In this document: positions 49,848 to 58,406 of the stretch, in pieces
How the letters are laid out: each line of letters opens with the position of its first letter
Numbering within the stretch: position 1 is the first letter of the stretch
Origin: Oscillibacter sp. 1-3
GTDB lineage: Bacteria; Bacillota; Clostridia; Oscillospirales; Oscillospiraceae
Reading direction: 5' to 3'
NCBI RefSeq assembly: GCF_000403435.2
Contig: NZ_KE159709.1
Span: 1-64,000 of the forward strand
DNA length: 64,000 nt
Notes under the pieces: generated by a model
What the model was told of the DNA's origin: nothing
The model's database searches: none
Seen by the model: only the letters and a program-made list of their open reading frames with translations
Made by a program: the position numbers and the translations under genes

Positions 49848-51470
49848 TTGCTGCGTGCATTTTTAGTCGAGGACGAGAGCATCATCCGGGAGACCCTGCG
49901 GGACACGGTTCCCTGGACCCAGTGCGGCTACACCTTCGCCGGGGAGGCCGGAGACGGGGAGATGGCCCTGCCCCTGATCCGCCAGGCGGAGCCGGACGTG
50001 CTGATTACCGACATCCGAATGCCCTTTATGGACGGGCTGGCCCTCAGCGAACTGGTCAGCCGGGAATTTCCGGAGATGAAGATCGTTATCATCTCCGGCT
50101 ATGACGATTTTGAATACGCCCAGCAGGCCATCAGTATCGGCGTGGAGCGGTACCTCCTCAAGCCCATCACGAAAAATGCCCTTTTGGGCGTGCTGGAGGA
50201 GATCAAGGAGAAGATTGAGGGGGAGCGGGCCAACCGGAGCTATCTGGCCCAGTTCCACCGGGAGGCCGAGGAGTACGAGCAGTATACCCGCCGGGTGTTC
50301 TTTGAGAGGATGGTGGCCGGACAGCTGTCGGTGCGGCAGATCTACGAGACGGCAGGCAGACTGGACATTGACCTTCGGGCCCAGTGCTACACCATTGCCC
50401 TTTTCTCCGTACTGCCGGAGAGCTCCGCCTCGGCGGAGGGGTACTCGGAGCCGGGGGCCCGGCTGCGGGACGCCCTGCTGGAGCATTTTTTGAAATATCC
50501 GGAGTATGTCCTCTTTCGGTGGAACCTGACCACTTACGCGGTGCTGCTGAAGGGGGACGGCGCCCGGATGGACGAGTTGTCCCGGCGCTGTGTGGATACT
50601 GTCCGCAGCCGGTACGAGGCCCATGCCCCGGAGCGGAGCTGGTATGTGGCCGTGGGACGGCCCACCCAGCGGCTCAGCACGCTGCCCGCCTGCTTTGAGG
50701 AGGTCTCCCGCCTGTGGGCCTACCGGCACATTCTGCCCCAGCAGCATGTCCTGACGGCGGATACCGTAAGCTTCCTCACCGGTACCGGCAGCGACTGCCA
50801 GCTGGACCAGCTGGACGCGGGCAAAGTGGATCCGGCGATCCTCACAGGTGTGATGCAGAGCGCCAGCGCCCAGGAGATTCCCAGCTTTGCCGATGAGTAC
50901 ATCCACAGTGTGGAGGAGGCCCTCGGCTCCAAGCCCTTCTGCCAGTATCTCATGCTCTCCGTCCGCTTCACGGCGGCCCGGTTCGCCGCCTCCCTGGGGG
51001 TGTCTCAGCAGGAGCTGTTCGCGCCTTTGGCCTGCCTGGGCCTGGTGGGGCGGAACGTGACGGCCGCGGATTTGAAGGACTATCTCTCCGCCATATTGCT
51101 GCGGACTGCGGAGCTGCGGGACCGGGCGGCCAGCAGCCAGTTCCGGAGCCTTCTCAAGCAGGTCGTGACCTATATTGACCAGCATTTTACCGACGAGACC
51201 CTCTCCCTGAACCAGGTGGCCCGGGAGGTGAACATCTCCGCCAACTACCTCTCTGCGGTGTTCAGCCAGGAGATGGGCGCCACTTTTACCGAGTATGTCA
51301 CCGGCAGGCGGATGGATCTGGCAAAAAATTTGCTGCGCACCACGGACAAGCGCTCCGGCGAGGTGGCTGCGGCTGTCGGATATAAGGACCCGCATTACTT
51401 CAGCTTCCTCTTCAAGAAGACCCAGGGCTGTACGCCCCGGGATTACCGGGGAGGAGGAAAGCGCCCATGA
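49848..51470 (+). CDS. Response regulator with AraC-type output (YesN-like)
   Basis: 540-residue regulator. The receiver (1-120) has acidic residues VEDES, phosphorylated Asp in VLITDIRMP (about residue 54) and Lys in LLKPIT. A long middle region follows, with a C-terminal AraC helix-turn-helix pair (about 440-535: LSLNQVAREVNISANYLSAVF and AAAVGYKDPHYFSFLFKKTQG). The start is taken as TTG at 49848 with GGGAGGG upstream. The stop overlaps the kinase start. Together with the kinase and binding protein it likely controls the arabinose-type transport locus. Confidence 0.9.
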   Translation: MLRAFLVEDESIIRETLRDTVPWTQCGYTFAGEAGDGEMALPLIRQAEPDVLITDIRMPFMDGLALSELVSREFPEMKIVIISGYDDFEYAQQAISIGVERYLLKPITKNALLGVLEEIKEKIEGERANRSYLAQFHREAEEYEQYTRRVFFERMVAGQLSVRQIYETAGRLDIDLRAQCYTIALFSVLPESSASAEGYSEPGARLRDALLEHFLKYPEYVLFRWNLTTYAVLLKGDGARMDELSRRCVDTVRSRYEAHAPERSWYVAVGRPTQRLSTLPACFEEVSRLWAYRHILPQQHVLTADTVSFLTGTGSDCQLDQLDAGKVDPAILTGVMQSASAQEIPSFADEYIHSVEEALGSKPFCQYLMLSVRFTAARFAASLGVSQQELFAPLACLGLVGRNVTAADLKDYLSAILLRTAELRDRAASSQFRSLLKQVVTYIDQHFTDETLSLNQVAREVNISANYLSAVFSQEMGATFTEYVTGRRMDLAKNLLRTTDKRSGEVAAAVGYKDPHYFSFLFKKTQGCTPRDYRGGGKRP

Positions 51471-52885
51471 GCCGCCGGGACTCCATTCAAAGCAGGATGC
51501 GCCGCCTGGTGGCCATCTTCTGCGCGTTTTTGGCGGCGATTTTGATGGTCATGCTGGCGCTGGTGCTGGTCTACAACAGCCAGTACACGGGTCTTCTTTA
51601 TAATGTGACGACCGCCTCGGAGTTCAACCAGGACTTCAAGGAGAACATCGACTTGAAGATGTACTACTATGTGATTGAAAGCCAGTACTCCGAGGGGCTG
51701 CCAATTGAGGAGGTGAAGGCGGCCCAGGAGCTGGCCCGGGATCTTCTCAGCACCACCAGCCAGAAGGACAGCCTGCGGGCCGTCACCAGCGTGCTGGACC
51801 TGTGCGAGAACCTGGAGGAGAAGATCTATCAGATCGAAAAGACTCAAAACTACGACGACCGGCAGATGCAGCTGGAGAACAACATCTATGTGCTCACCGC
51901 CATGATTCAGGAGTACATGTACAACTATCTCTACTGTGAGTCTGTCCAGCTGAATCTGCTCCAGCAGCAGATCTCCCGGCAGATCGCGGCGGAGATATTC
52001 CTGGTGCTGGCTCTGACGGCCGCCCTGGTTCTTCTGCTGGCCCGGTACAGCGTCCGGCTGGCCCGGTCCGTCACGCAGCCGGTGGTGGACCTCAGCCGCC
52101 GGGCGGAGGACGTCATCGGCGGTGACCTGGCGGTTCGGGAGCCGGTGCGCTCGGAGACGTATGAGATCCGCACCCTCAGCGAGGGCATAGAGCAGATGAT
52201 CTCCCGGATCAACGCCCAGATCCAGGAGATTACGCAGAAGCAGACCAGCCTCCGCCGGGCGGAGCTGGCTCTGCTCCAGGCCCAGATCAATCCCCATTTT
52301 CTCTACAACACCATGGATACCATCATCTGGCTCATTGAGGCGGACCGGTCCCAGGCGGCGGTGGAGATGGTCTCCAACCTCTCCGACTTCTTCCGGCACT
52401 CCCTGAGCCGCGGAGAGGATGTCATCACCCTGGGGGAGGAGGAGCGGCACGTCCGCAGCTACCTCCAGATCCAGCAGGCCCGTTACAAGGACATTTTGGA
52501 CTACACCATCTGCATCGACTCCGGCTTACAGGGGACCAAGCTCCCCAAGCTGACGCTCCAGCCGCTGGTGGAAAACGCCCTGTATCACGGCATCAAGCTC
52601 AAGCGGGGTAAGGGCTGCATCTATGTTACCAGCCGGGGGGAGGGGGCGGATGTCCTCATCCAGATCACCGACGACGGCGCGGGCATGGCGGCGGAGCGGC
52701 TGGCGGAGCTGAAATGGGCCCTGGAGACCGGGGAGCGGGTAGGGTTTGGCCTGGTGACGGTCCACGAGCGTCTGCGGCTGCTGTTTGGGCCGCCCTATGG
52801 GCTGACGCTCTCCAGCCGCCAGGGCGTGGGGACCACCGTGACGGTGCGCATTCCGCGCGGCGGAAAAGAGGAGGCGGAGACGTGA
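51467..52885 (+). CDS. Sensor histidine kinase (YesM-like)
   Basis: 472-residue membrane kinase. Membrane helices are at about 14-36 and 172-192, with an extracytoplasmic region between them. HAMP follows at about 195-247. The His_kinase domain has QINPHFLYNTMDTI (phosphorylated His about residue 280) and the HATPase motifs LTLQPLVENALYHGI and DDGAGM. It overlaps its partner response regulator by four bases and the following binding-protein gene by four bases (GTGA), so all three are translationally coupled. Confidence 0.92.
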   Translation: MSRRDSIQSRMRRLVAIFCAFLAAILMVMLALVLVYNSQYTGLLYNVTTASEFNQDFKENIDLKMYYYVIESQYSEGLPIEEVKAAQELARDLLSTTSQKDSLRAVTSVLDLCENLEEKIYQIEKTQNYDDRQMQLENNIYVLTAMIQEYMYNYLYCESVQLNLLQQQISRQIAAEIFLVLALTAALVLLLARYSVRLARSVTQPVVDLSRRAEDVIGGDLAVREPVRSETYEIRTLSEGIEQMISRINAQIQEITQKQTSLRRAELALLQAQINPHFLYNTMDTIIWLIEADRSQAAVEMVSNLSDFFRHSLSRGEDVITLGEEERHVRSYLQIQQARYKDILDYTICIDSGLQGTKLPKLTLQPLVENALYHGIKLKRGKGCIYVTSRGEGADVLIQITDDGAGMAAERLAELKWALETGERVGFGLVTVHERLRLLFGPPYGLTLSSRQGVGTTVTVRIPRGGKEEAET

Positions 52886-53877
52886 AAAAGATCCTTTTAA
52901 CCGCGCTGGCGGTATTGGCGGCCGTCGTCGGCTCCGCCTGCGGAGCCGGGCAGGATCTTGCCGGAGATTCTGCCGAGGGGGAGCTGGTCGTAGTGGGCAT
53001 GAGCCAGGTGGGGGCGGAGTCCGACTGGCGCGTGGCCAATTCCGAGTCCATGAAGGCGGTATTTACGGAGGAGCGGGGCTACCGCCTGCTGTTCGAGGAC
53101 GCCCGGCAGAAGCAGGAAAATCAGATCACGGCCATCCGCCGCTTCATCCAGCAGCAGGTGGACTATATCGTCCTTATGCCCATCAGTGAGACAGGCTGGG
53201 ACTCTGTGCTCCAGGAGGCCAGGGAGGCGGGTATCCCCGTCATTCTGGTGGACCGCATGGTGGACGTGGAGGACGAGGGACTCTACGCGGCCCATATCGG
53301 CTCAGACTTCCGGAGGGAGGGGCAGTCGGCTGTGGACTGGATGGCGGAGGCCTATCCGGATCAATGGGCACCGGTGCGCGTCGTCCACATCCAGGGAACC
53401 CTGGGCTCCACAGCCCAGCTGGGGCGGACGGCGGCCCTGGAGGAGGCCGCCGCAGTCCATGAGAACTGGGAGCTGCTGATCCAGCTGGACGGAGACTTCA
53501 CCCAGGCCAAGGCCTATGAGGTGATGACGGAGTACCTTGACCGTCTGCCTGCCAGGGGAGAGATTGACGTGGTCTACTGCGAAAATGACAACGAGGCCTT
53601 CGGCGCCATCCAAGCGCTGGAGGAGCGGGGCTATACCTGCGGCAGGGGCGGTGTGGATGTTATCACGTTCGACGCCACCCGGAACGCGCTGCTGGACTGC
53701 ATGAACGGGAGGATCTCCCTGGCTGTGGAGTGCAATCCGCTGCTGGGCCCGCTGGTAGAGGAGGCCATCCGCACTATGGAATCCGGCGGAACCCCGGAGA
53801 AGCACCGCTACGTGGAGGAGCGGGTCTTCACCCAGGACCGGCTGACACCGGATTTTGTCGAGAGCCGCAAATACTGA
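52882..53877 (+). CDS. YtfQ-like sugar-binding lipoprotein of the sensor system
   Basis: 331-residue periplasmic-type sugar-binding protein with a lipobox near GSAC (Cys about 20). Segments VGMSQVGAESDWR, RQKQENQITAIRRF and ETGWDSVLQEA closely follow the galactofuranose-binding protein YtfQ. It is a paralogue of the transporter protein at 55758 (shared TGWDSVLQ, HIQG and AQLGRT). No permease follows, and it overlaps the kinase gene. It most likely presents the sugar to the kinase. The start is GTG at 52882 behind GAGGCGGAG. Confidence 0.87.
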   Translation: MKKILLTALAVLAAVVGSACGAGQDLAGDSAEGELVVVGMSQVGAESDWRVANSESMKAVFTEERGYRLLFEDARQKQENQITAIRRFIQQQVDYIVLMPISETGWDSVLQEAREAGIPVILVDRMVDVEDEGLYAAHIGSDFRREGQSAVDWMAEAYPDQWAPVRVVHIQGTLGSTAQLGRTAALEEAAAVHENWELLIQLDGDFTQAKAYEVMTEYLDRLPARGEIDVVYCENDNEAFGAIQALEERGYTCGRGGVDVITFDATRNALLDCMNGRISLAVECNPLLGPLVEEAIRTMESGGTPEKHRYVEERVFTQDRLTPDFVESRKY

Positions 53878-53880
53878 AAT

Positions 53881-54042
53881 GGGCCTTGTTTGAAAAATGT
53901 CAAAACGCCCAAGTGAGGGATCTTTTTCCGCCGCTCTGCGTTGATTTTCCTTGCCATACACAAAGTATGGCGGCGTCAAACCGCCTTGATCGGAAAAAAA
54001 TCTCTCACTGCTGCGCATTTTGCCATTTATCAAACAAGGCCT
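53881..54042. repeat. Palindromic intergenic repeat, copy C
   Basis: About 162 bases with ends GGGCCTTGTTTGAAAAATG and reversed AGGCCTTGTTTGATAAATGGC. It contains the CCATACACAAAGTATGGCGGCG core shared with copy B in the opposite orientation, and arms like copy A. It lies between the sensor binding protein and a terminator. Confidence 0.75.
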
Positions 54043-54080
54043 GGTGAAAATAAGAGAATTTTTCCTGTGTGAAGTTGGCG

Positions 54081-54122
54081 AAAAAAACCCGCGGAAGGCC
54101 TATGCCTTCCGCGGGTTTTTTT
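54081..54122. terminator. Strong bidirectional intrinsic terminator
   Basis: AAAAAAACCCGCGGAAGGC and its full complement flank a CTAT loop, giving 19 pairs with A- and T-runs at the ends. It separates the three-gene sensor operon from the convergent araR. Confidence 0.92.
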
Positions 54123-54163
54123 GGTTTCAAAGAGCGGGAAACGGCGGTTTCTCATTTTCAGCG

Positions 54164-55231
54164 CTATCCGCTGTTGCGGACGACCAACTCCCACTCCAGA
54201 TTTTTGGAGTGGGCGGGCTCGCCCCGCAGCAGGCGGAGCATCTGCTCCGCGGCCTCCTGGCCCATATGGCTGCGGTGGCTGAGAGACGTGATGGGTACGG
54301 GGCTGATTTGGCTGAGGTAGCTGTTGTCAAAGCTGACCACCGCCACCTCCTCCGGCACCTTGCGGCCTGACGCCAGCAGAGCCCGAATCAGGTGAAAAGC
54401 GATTTCGTCGTTGTAGCAGATCACCGCTGTGGCGCGCTCCAGCCGCTTTTGCAGAAAGTCCTCCAGCAGGCGGCTGCCCCGCTCCTCCATCAGGCGGCGG
54501 CGGTCCTCCGTGTCGTACCAGGCGAAGCGGCTGTCCCGGATCGTCAGCCCCCCGTCCCGCATTGCGGAGACGGCGCCGTGATACCGCTGGGGACCCTGGA
54601 TGTCGTCGCTTTTGAAAATGCCGGCAATCTCCCTGTGGCCCCGGTCAGTCAGATAACGGCCCAGGCGGTAGCCGCCGCCGTAGTTGTCGTCCGCGACGCA
54701 GGGGGTGCGGCCCAGCTCGCTGTAAGCGCCGTGGAGAAAGACCATGGGCGTGCCCGCCTGGCGCAGGCGCTGATACAGGTCCGCGTTGGGGGTGGGGAGG
54801 GCGGTTTTGGAGCCCTCAACCAGAAGGCCGCTCACCGGTTCCTCCAGCAGCCGCAGGAGGATCTCCCGCTCTGCGCTTACCTGGTTCTCCGTGGCGTAGA
54901 CGGCGGTGGAATACCCCTGGCGGGAAAAGACCTCGGAGGTGTCGTGGAGGATGCCGGGAAAGATATAGTCGTCCAGAAAGGAGGTGACCACCGCGATCTG
55001 CCGCGGCGCAGTGCCCGGCAGAAGGCCCGTGGTGTAGGAGCCGCTGCCCTGCCGGCGCTGGATCAGCCCCTCCTCCTCCAGCAGCTGGAGGGCGTGACGA
55101 ACGGTCTGCCGGCTCAGCTGATACTGCTGCGTCAGCTCCAGCTCCGTGGGCAGCTTGCAGCCCCGCTGGCCGCTGCCGCGGATCAGATCCTCCCGCAGCC
55201 GGTCTGCCAGCACCCGGTATTTCATGGCCAT
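54164..55231 (-). CDS. araR: AraR-type arabinose repressor (GntR HTH with LacI-like domain)
   Basis: 355-residue repressor. The N-terminal winged helix is of GntR type (LPTELELTQQYQLSRQTVRHALQLLEEEGLIQRRQGSGSY, residues 27-66). The C-terminal 280 residues are a LacI/GalR-type sugar-binding domain (IAVVTSFLDDYIFPGIL, GLLVEGSKTALP, VADDNYGGGYRLGRYL). This chimeric build is the hallmark of AraR, which is released from DNA by arabinose. It is divergent from the transport and araBAD-type operon. GGAGGG precedes the ATG. Confidence 0.9.
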   Translation of the reverse strand: MAMKYRVLADRLREDLIRGSGQRGCKLPTELELTQQYQLSRQTVRHALQLLEEEGLIQRRQGSGSYTTGLLPGTAPRQIAVVTSFLDDYIFPGILHDTSEVFSRQGYSTAVYATENQVSAEREILLRLLEEPVSGLLVEGSKTALPTPNADLYQRLRQAGTPMVFLHGAYSELGRTPCVADDNYGGGYRLGRYLTDRGHREIAGIFKSDDIQGPQRYHGAVSAMRDGGLTIRDSRFAWYDTEDRRRLMEERGSRLLEDFLQKRLERATAVICYNDEIAFHLIRALLASGRKVPEEVAVVSFDNSYLSQISPVPITSLSHRSHMGQEAAEQMLRLLRGEPAHSKNLEWELVVRNSG

Positions 55232-55273
55232 TCCGATCCCTCCTCTGGCGGCGTCGTTGATCTTAACAGCATC

Positions 55274-55282
55274 ATTATACCA
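55274..55282 (-). promoter_or_regulatory. Extended -10 promoter of araR
   Basis: On the minus strand TGGTATAAT is a perfect extended -10 box. The -35 (GGCAAT) 17 bases upstream is poor. It gives a leader of about 35 bases before the araR ATG at 55231. Confidence 0.6.
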
Positions 55283-55356
55283 GCCGGCGAAGGCGGATTG
55301 CCCAAAATAATGGTTGAAGTTTCTTTGAGTTTTGGAGGATCTCCCAGAGGAAAACG

Positions 55357-55409
55357 CAAAAATCTCCCGCCGGCCCTGGGAATATCCCAGGCAGAAATGG
55401 GAGATTTTT
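55357..55409. repeat. Long imperfect hairpin in the araR-transporter gap
   Basis: AAAAATCTCCC (55357-55367) pairs with GGGAGATTTTT (55399-55409), and inside it CCTGGGA pairs with TCCCAGG around AT. Possibly an end for a short transcript, or a regulatory dyad. Apart from this, the promoter and the operator-like sites, the 526-bp gap (55232-55757) shows no gene. Confidence 0.5.
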
Positions 55410-55614
55410 CACCTTTTTCCGGAAGGAAATCAACGATTTCCTCCGAATTGGGCAACCTGCCAGTCCAAAAAAACGCCCTATTTTTGTCTTGCACAGGAAG
55501 AAAACAAACTAAAAAGCATAACAAATCGTAAAATAATAAACAAAAGGAAAAATTGCGCCGCAAAATTTCTGAAAATTTGTATTGATTTATGTGATAATAC
55601 ATAAAAATTGTATT

Positions 55615-55630
55615 ATTTATACATACAAAA
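55615..55630 (+). promoter_or_regulatory. Candidate AraR operator
   Basis: ATTTATACATACAAAA matches the AraR operator consensus ATTTGTACGTACAAAT at 13 of 16 positions. It lies 25 bases upstream of the -35 box. A further dyad TTATGTGATAATACATAA is at about 55586-55603. Confidence 0.6.
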
Positions 55631-55654
55631 ATGGTGAAAATAGCTAAAAATGTA

Positions 55655-55683
55655 TTGACTTTGCAGCGGAAATCGTCTTTAAT
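55655..55683 (+). promoter_or_regulatory. Sigma-A promoter of the sugar transport operon
   Basis: TTGACT (55655-55660) and TTTAAT (55678-55683) with a 17-base spacer. The leader before the ATG at 55758 is about 68 bases. Confidence 0.6.
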
Positions 55684-55757
55684 GCAGGCATGGAACCACC
55701 GGATGCCCAACCGCTCCGGACAGTGGGTCCGCAAAATTAGAAAGTGAGGAAGAAACA

Positions 55758-56789
55758 ATGAAAAAAGTTTTGTGTCTCGTATTGACGCTCTGCATGGTGC
55801 TGGCCCTGGCCGCCTGCGGCGGGAACAGCGGCGGCACTCCCGCCGACAGCGGAAGCCAGACCCCTGCCTCCACTCCCGACGCCCAGCCCGCCGGGGATAC
55901 CAACAGCGGCCTGATTACCGTGGGCGTCATCAACAACGACCCCAACGAGTCCGGCTACCGCACCGCCAACGACGCGGCCATGCGTGCAATGTTCACCGAG
56001 GCCAATGGTTATAAGGCCACCTTCTACAACAACAACGATGCCGCCCAGCAGATCGCCACGGCTCAGCAGATGATCCAGGACGAAGTGGACTTCCTGCTCC
56101 TGTCCCCCGCCTCCACCACCGGCTGGGACAGCGTCCTTCAGGACGCTCAGGCTGCCGGCACCCAGATCATCCTCTTTGACCGTATGCTGGAGGCCGATGA
56201 GAGCATGTACGTAGCCGCCGTTGTCTCCGACATGCCCGCCGAGGGCAAGACCGCCGTTGACTGGCTGGCCGCCCAGGGCCTGAGTGAGTACAACATCATC
56301 CACATCCAGGGCCACATGGGCTCTGACGCCCAGCTGGGCCGTACCGGCGCTCTGGACGAGAAGGTCAGCGCCGAGGCCAGCTGGAATTATGTCACCCAGC
56401 AGACCGCCGACTGGGACGAGGCTACCGCCCGCACCATCACCCAGTCTGTCATCGACTCCGGTAAGCCCTTCAATGTGATTTATGCTGAGAATAACGGCAT
56501 GGCCCGGGGCGCCGTGGCCGCTCTGGACGCCGCCGGCATCACTCACGGCAAGAATGGCGATGTCATCGTCATGGGCTTTGACAGCGATAAGTGGGCTATG
56601 GAGGCAGTTCTGGAGGGCAGCTGGAACTACATGGGCCTGTGCAACCCCCTGCAGGCTGAGACTGTCGACAGCATCATCAAGGACCTGGTGGCAGGCACTG
56701 CCCCTGCGCAGAAGATCATCTACACTCCCGAGCAGGGCTTTGAGGCCGCTACCATCACCCAGGCCGACGTGGACACCTACGGAACCTGA
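55758..56789 (+). CDS. Sugar-binding lipoprotein of the YtfQ-type ABC transporter
   Basis: 343-residue lipoprotein (signal to ALAAC, Cys about 20) with a Gly/Pro/Ser-rich linker. The fold is that of periplasmic-binding protein like domain 4: VGVINNDPNESGYRTANDAAM, FLLLSPASTTGWDSVLQ, HIQGHMGSDAQLGRTGAL. It is the first gene of the transport and catabolism operon and paralogous to the sensor binding protein at 52882. The likely ligand is a pentose or furanose such as arabinose, judging from araA/araD downstream. GAGGAAG precedes the ATG. Confidence 0.9.
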   Translation: MKKVLCLVLTLCMVLALAACGGNSGGTPADSGSQTPASTPDAQPAGDTNSGLITVGVINNDPNESGYRTANDAAMRAMFTEANGYKATFYNNNDAAQQIATAQQMIQDEVDFLLLSPASTTGWDSVLQDAQAAGTQIILFDRMLEADESMYVAAVVSDMPAEGKTAVDWLAAQGLSEYNIIHIQGHMGSDAQLGRTGALDEKVSAEASWNYVTQQTADWDEATARTITQSVIDSGKPFNVIYAENNGMARGAVAALDAAGITHGKNGDVIVMGFDSDKWAMEAVLEGSWNYMGLCNPLQAETVDSIIKDLVAGTAPAQKIIYTPEQGFEAATITQADVDTYGT

Positions 56790-56888
56790 TATTCAGAAGA
56801 TCTGAATCACAGAATCATGTGACCGGCACGCGGCGCGGCATGTCAGCCGCGCCGCGTGTTGAATTTTGAAGAATGGAGGCGAATCCCT

Positions 56889-58406
56889 ATGCAGGAAGGC
56901 GCGGTATTGGAAATGCGCGGCATCTGCAAGTACTTCCCAGGCGTGCGCGCTCTCCAGGATGTGGACTTTACCCTGCGGGAGGGGGAGATCCATGCGCTGA
57001 TGGGCGAGAACGGCGCGGGAAAGTCCACCCTGATTAAGGTGCTTACCGGCGTGTATCCCAAAGACGGAGGCGAGGTCTACATCAAGGGCGTCAGCGGCGC
57101 GGCGCTCATCCGTTCCCCCCAGGACGCTCAGAACGCGGGCATCAGCACGGTCTACCAGGAGATCACCCTGTGTCCGAACCTGAGCGTAGCGGAGAATATG
57201 TACATCGGCCGCACAAAGGGGGCTATGACCAACTGGAAGCAGATGAACCAGGGCGCGGGCAAGATCCTGAAATCCCTGGGCATCCCCGCCGGCCCCACGC
57301 AGCAGCTGGGCACCTGCTCTATCGCGGTGCAGCAGATGGTGGCCATCGCCCGGGCGGTGGATATGGAGTGCAAGGTGCTGATTCTGGACGAACCCACCTC
57401 CTCCCTGGACGATCAGGAGGTGCAGAAGCTCTTCGGACTTATGCGGGATCTTCGGGCCAAGGGGGTGGGCATTATCTTTGTCACCCATTTCCTGGAGCAG
57501 GTCTATGAGGTCTGCGACCGGATCACCGTCCTCCGGGACGGAACGCTTGTGGGGGAATACGTCATTGAGGACCTGCCTCGTGTGGAGCTTGTCAGCAAGA
57601 TGCTGGGCAAGGAGCTGGACGACATGGCCGACATCAAGGGCGAGGCGGGCGGCACGGCAGTCAGTCTGGAGGGGGCTCCGGTACTGGAGGCTGCGGGCCT
57701 GTGCAGCAGCGCGGGCATCAAGCCCTTTGATTTCTCCATCCGCAAAGGAGAGGTCAACGGTTTCACCGGCCTGCTGGGCTCCGGGCGCAGCGAGTGCGTC
57801 AGAGCCATTTTCGGCGCCGACCATGTCACCGGCGGCACTGTCAAAATGGACGGGAAGGACGTCAAGATCCGCAAGCCCCTGGACGCCATGAAGCAGGGTA
57901 TCGGCTACCTGCCGGAGGACCGGAAGGGCGACGGCATTGTGGGCGACCTCTCCGTCCGGGAGAACATCATCCTGGCTTTCCAGGTGATGAAGGGGTTCTT
58001 CCATCCCTTCTCCAGGGCGCAGGCGGAGGCCTTTGCCGACGAGTACATCAAGCTTCTTGAGATCAAGACCGCCTCGGCGGACACACCCATCAAATCCCTG
58101 TCCGGCGGCAACCAGCAAAAGTGCATTCTGGCCCGTTGGATACTGACGGACCCCAAGTACCTCATCCTGGATGAGCCCACCCGGGGCATCGACATCGGCA
58201 CCAAGATCGAGATCCAGAAGCTGGTTCTCAGGCTGGCGGCAGAGGGGAAGAGCGTTACCTTCATCTCCTCGGAGATCGACGAGATGCTGCGCACCTGCTC
58301 CCGCCTCATTGTCATGCGGGACCGGAAAGCCGTGGGCGAACTCTGCGGCGAGGATCTGACCCAGACGAAAATCATGGCGACTATCGCAGGAGGTGATGAG
58401 GAATGA
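56889..58406 (+). CDS. Sugar ABC transporter ATPase with two ATPase domains (YtfR/AraG-like)
   Basis: 505-residue tandem ATPase. The first domain has Walker A GENGAGKST (about 38-46) and Walker B LILDEPTSSLD. The second has a degenerate P-loop-like GLLGSGRSE (about 295), signature SLSGGNQQKC and Walker B LILDEPTRGIDIGTK. This is the arrangement of RbsA/MglA/AraG/YtfR proteins. GGAGGCGAAT precedes the ATG at 56889, which is preferred to a further upstream in-frame codon. The stop overlaps the next permease start. Confidence 0.93.
   Translation: MQEGAVLEMRGICKYFPGVRALQDVDFTLREGEIHALMGENGAGKSTLIKVLTGVYPKDGGEVYIKGVSGAALIRSPQDAQNAGISTVYQEITLCPNLSVAENMYIGRTKGAMTNWKQMNQGAGKILKSLGIPAGPTQQLGTCSIAVQQMVAIARAVDMECKVLILDEPTSSLDDQEVQKLFGLMRDLRAKGVGIIFVTHFLEQVYEVCDRITVLRDGTLVGEYVIEDLPRVELVSKMLGKELDDMADIKGEAGGTAVSLEGAPVLEAAGLCSSAGIKPFDFSIRKGEVNGFTGLLGSGRSECVRAIFGADHVTGGTVKMDGKDVKIRKPLDAMKQGIGYLPEDRKGDGIVGDLSVRENIILAFQVMKGFFHPFSRAQAEAFADEYIKLLEIKTASADTPIKSLSGGNQQKCILARWILTDPKYLILDEPTRGIDIGTKIEIQKLVLRLAAEGKSVTFISSEIDEMLRTCSRLIVMRDRKAVGELCGEDLTQTKIMATIAGGDEE

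Noticed and set aside
53302..54033. Possible small protein on the minus strand that includes LTPPYFVYGKE
   Set aside because: The sequence comes from repeat copy C and from antisense of the binding-protein gene. The same peptide occurs in copy B, so it is repeat-derived.
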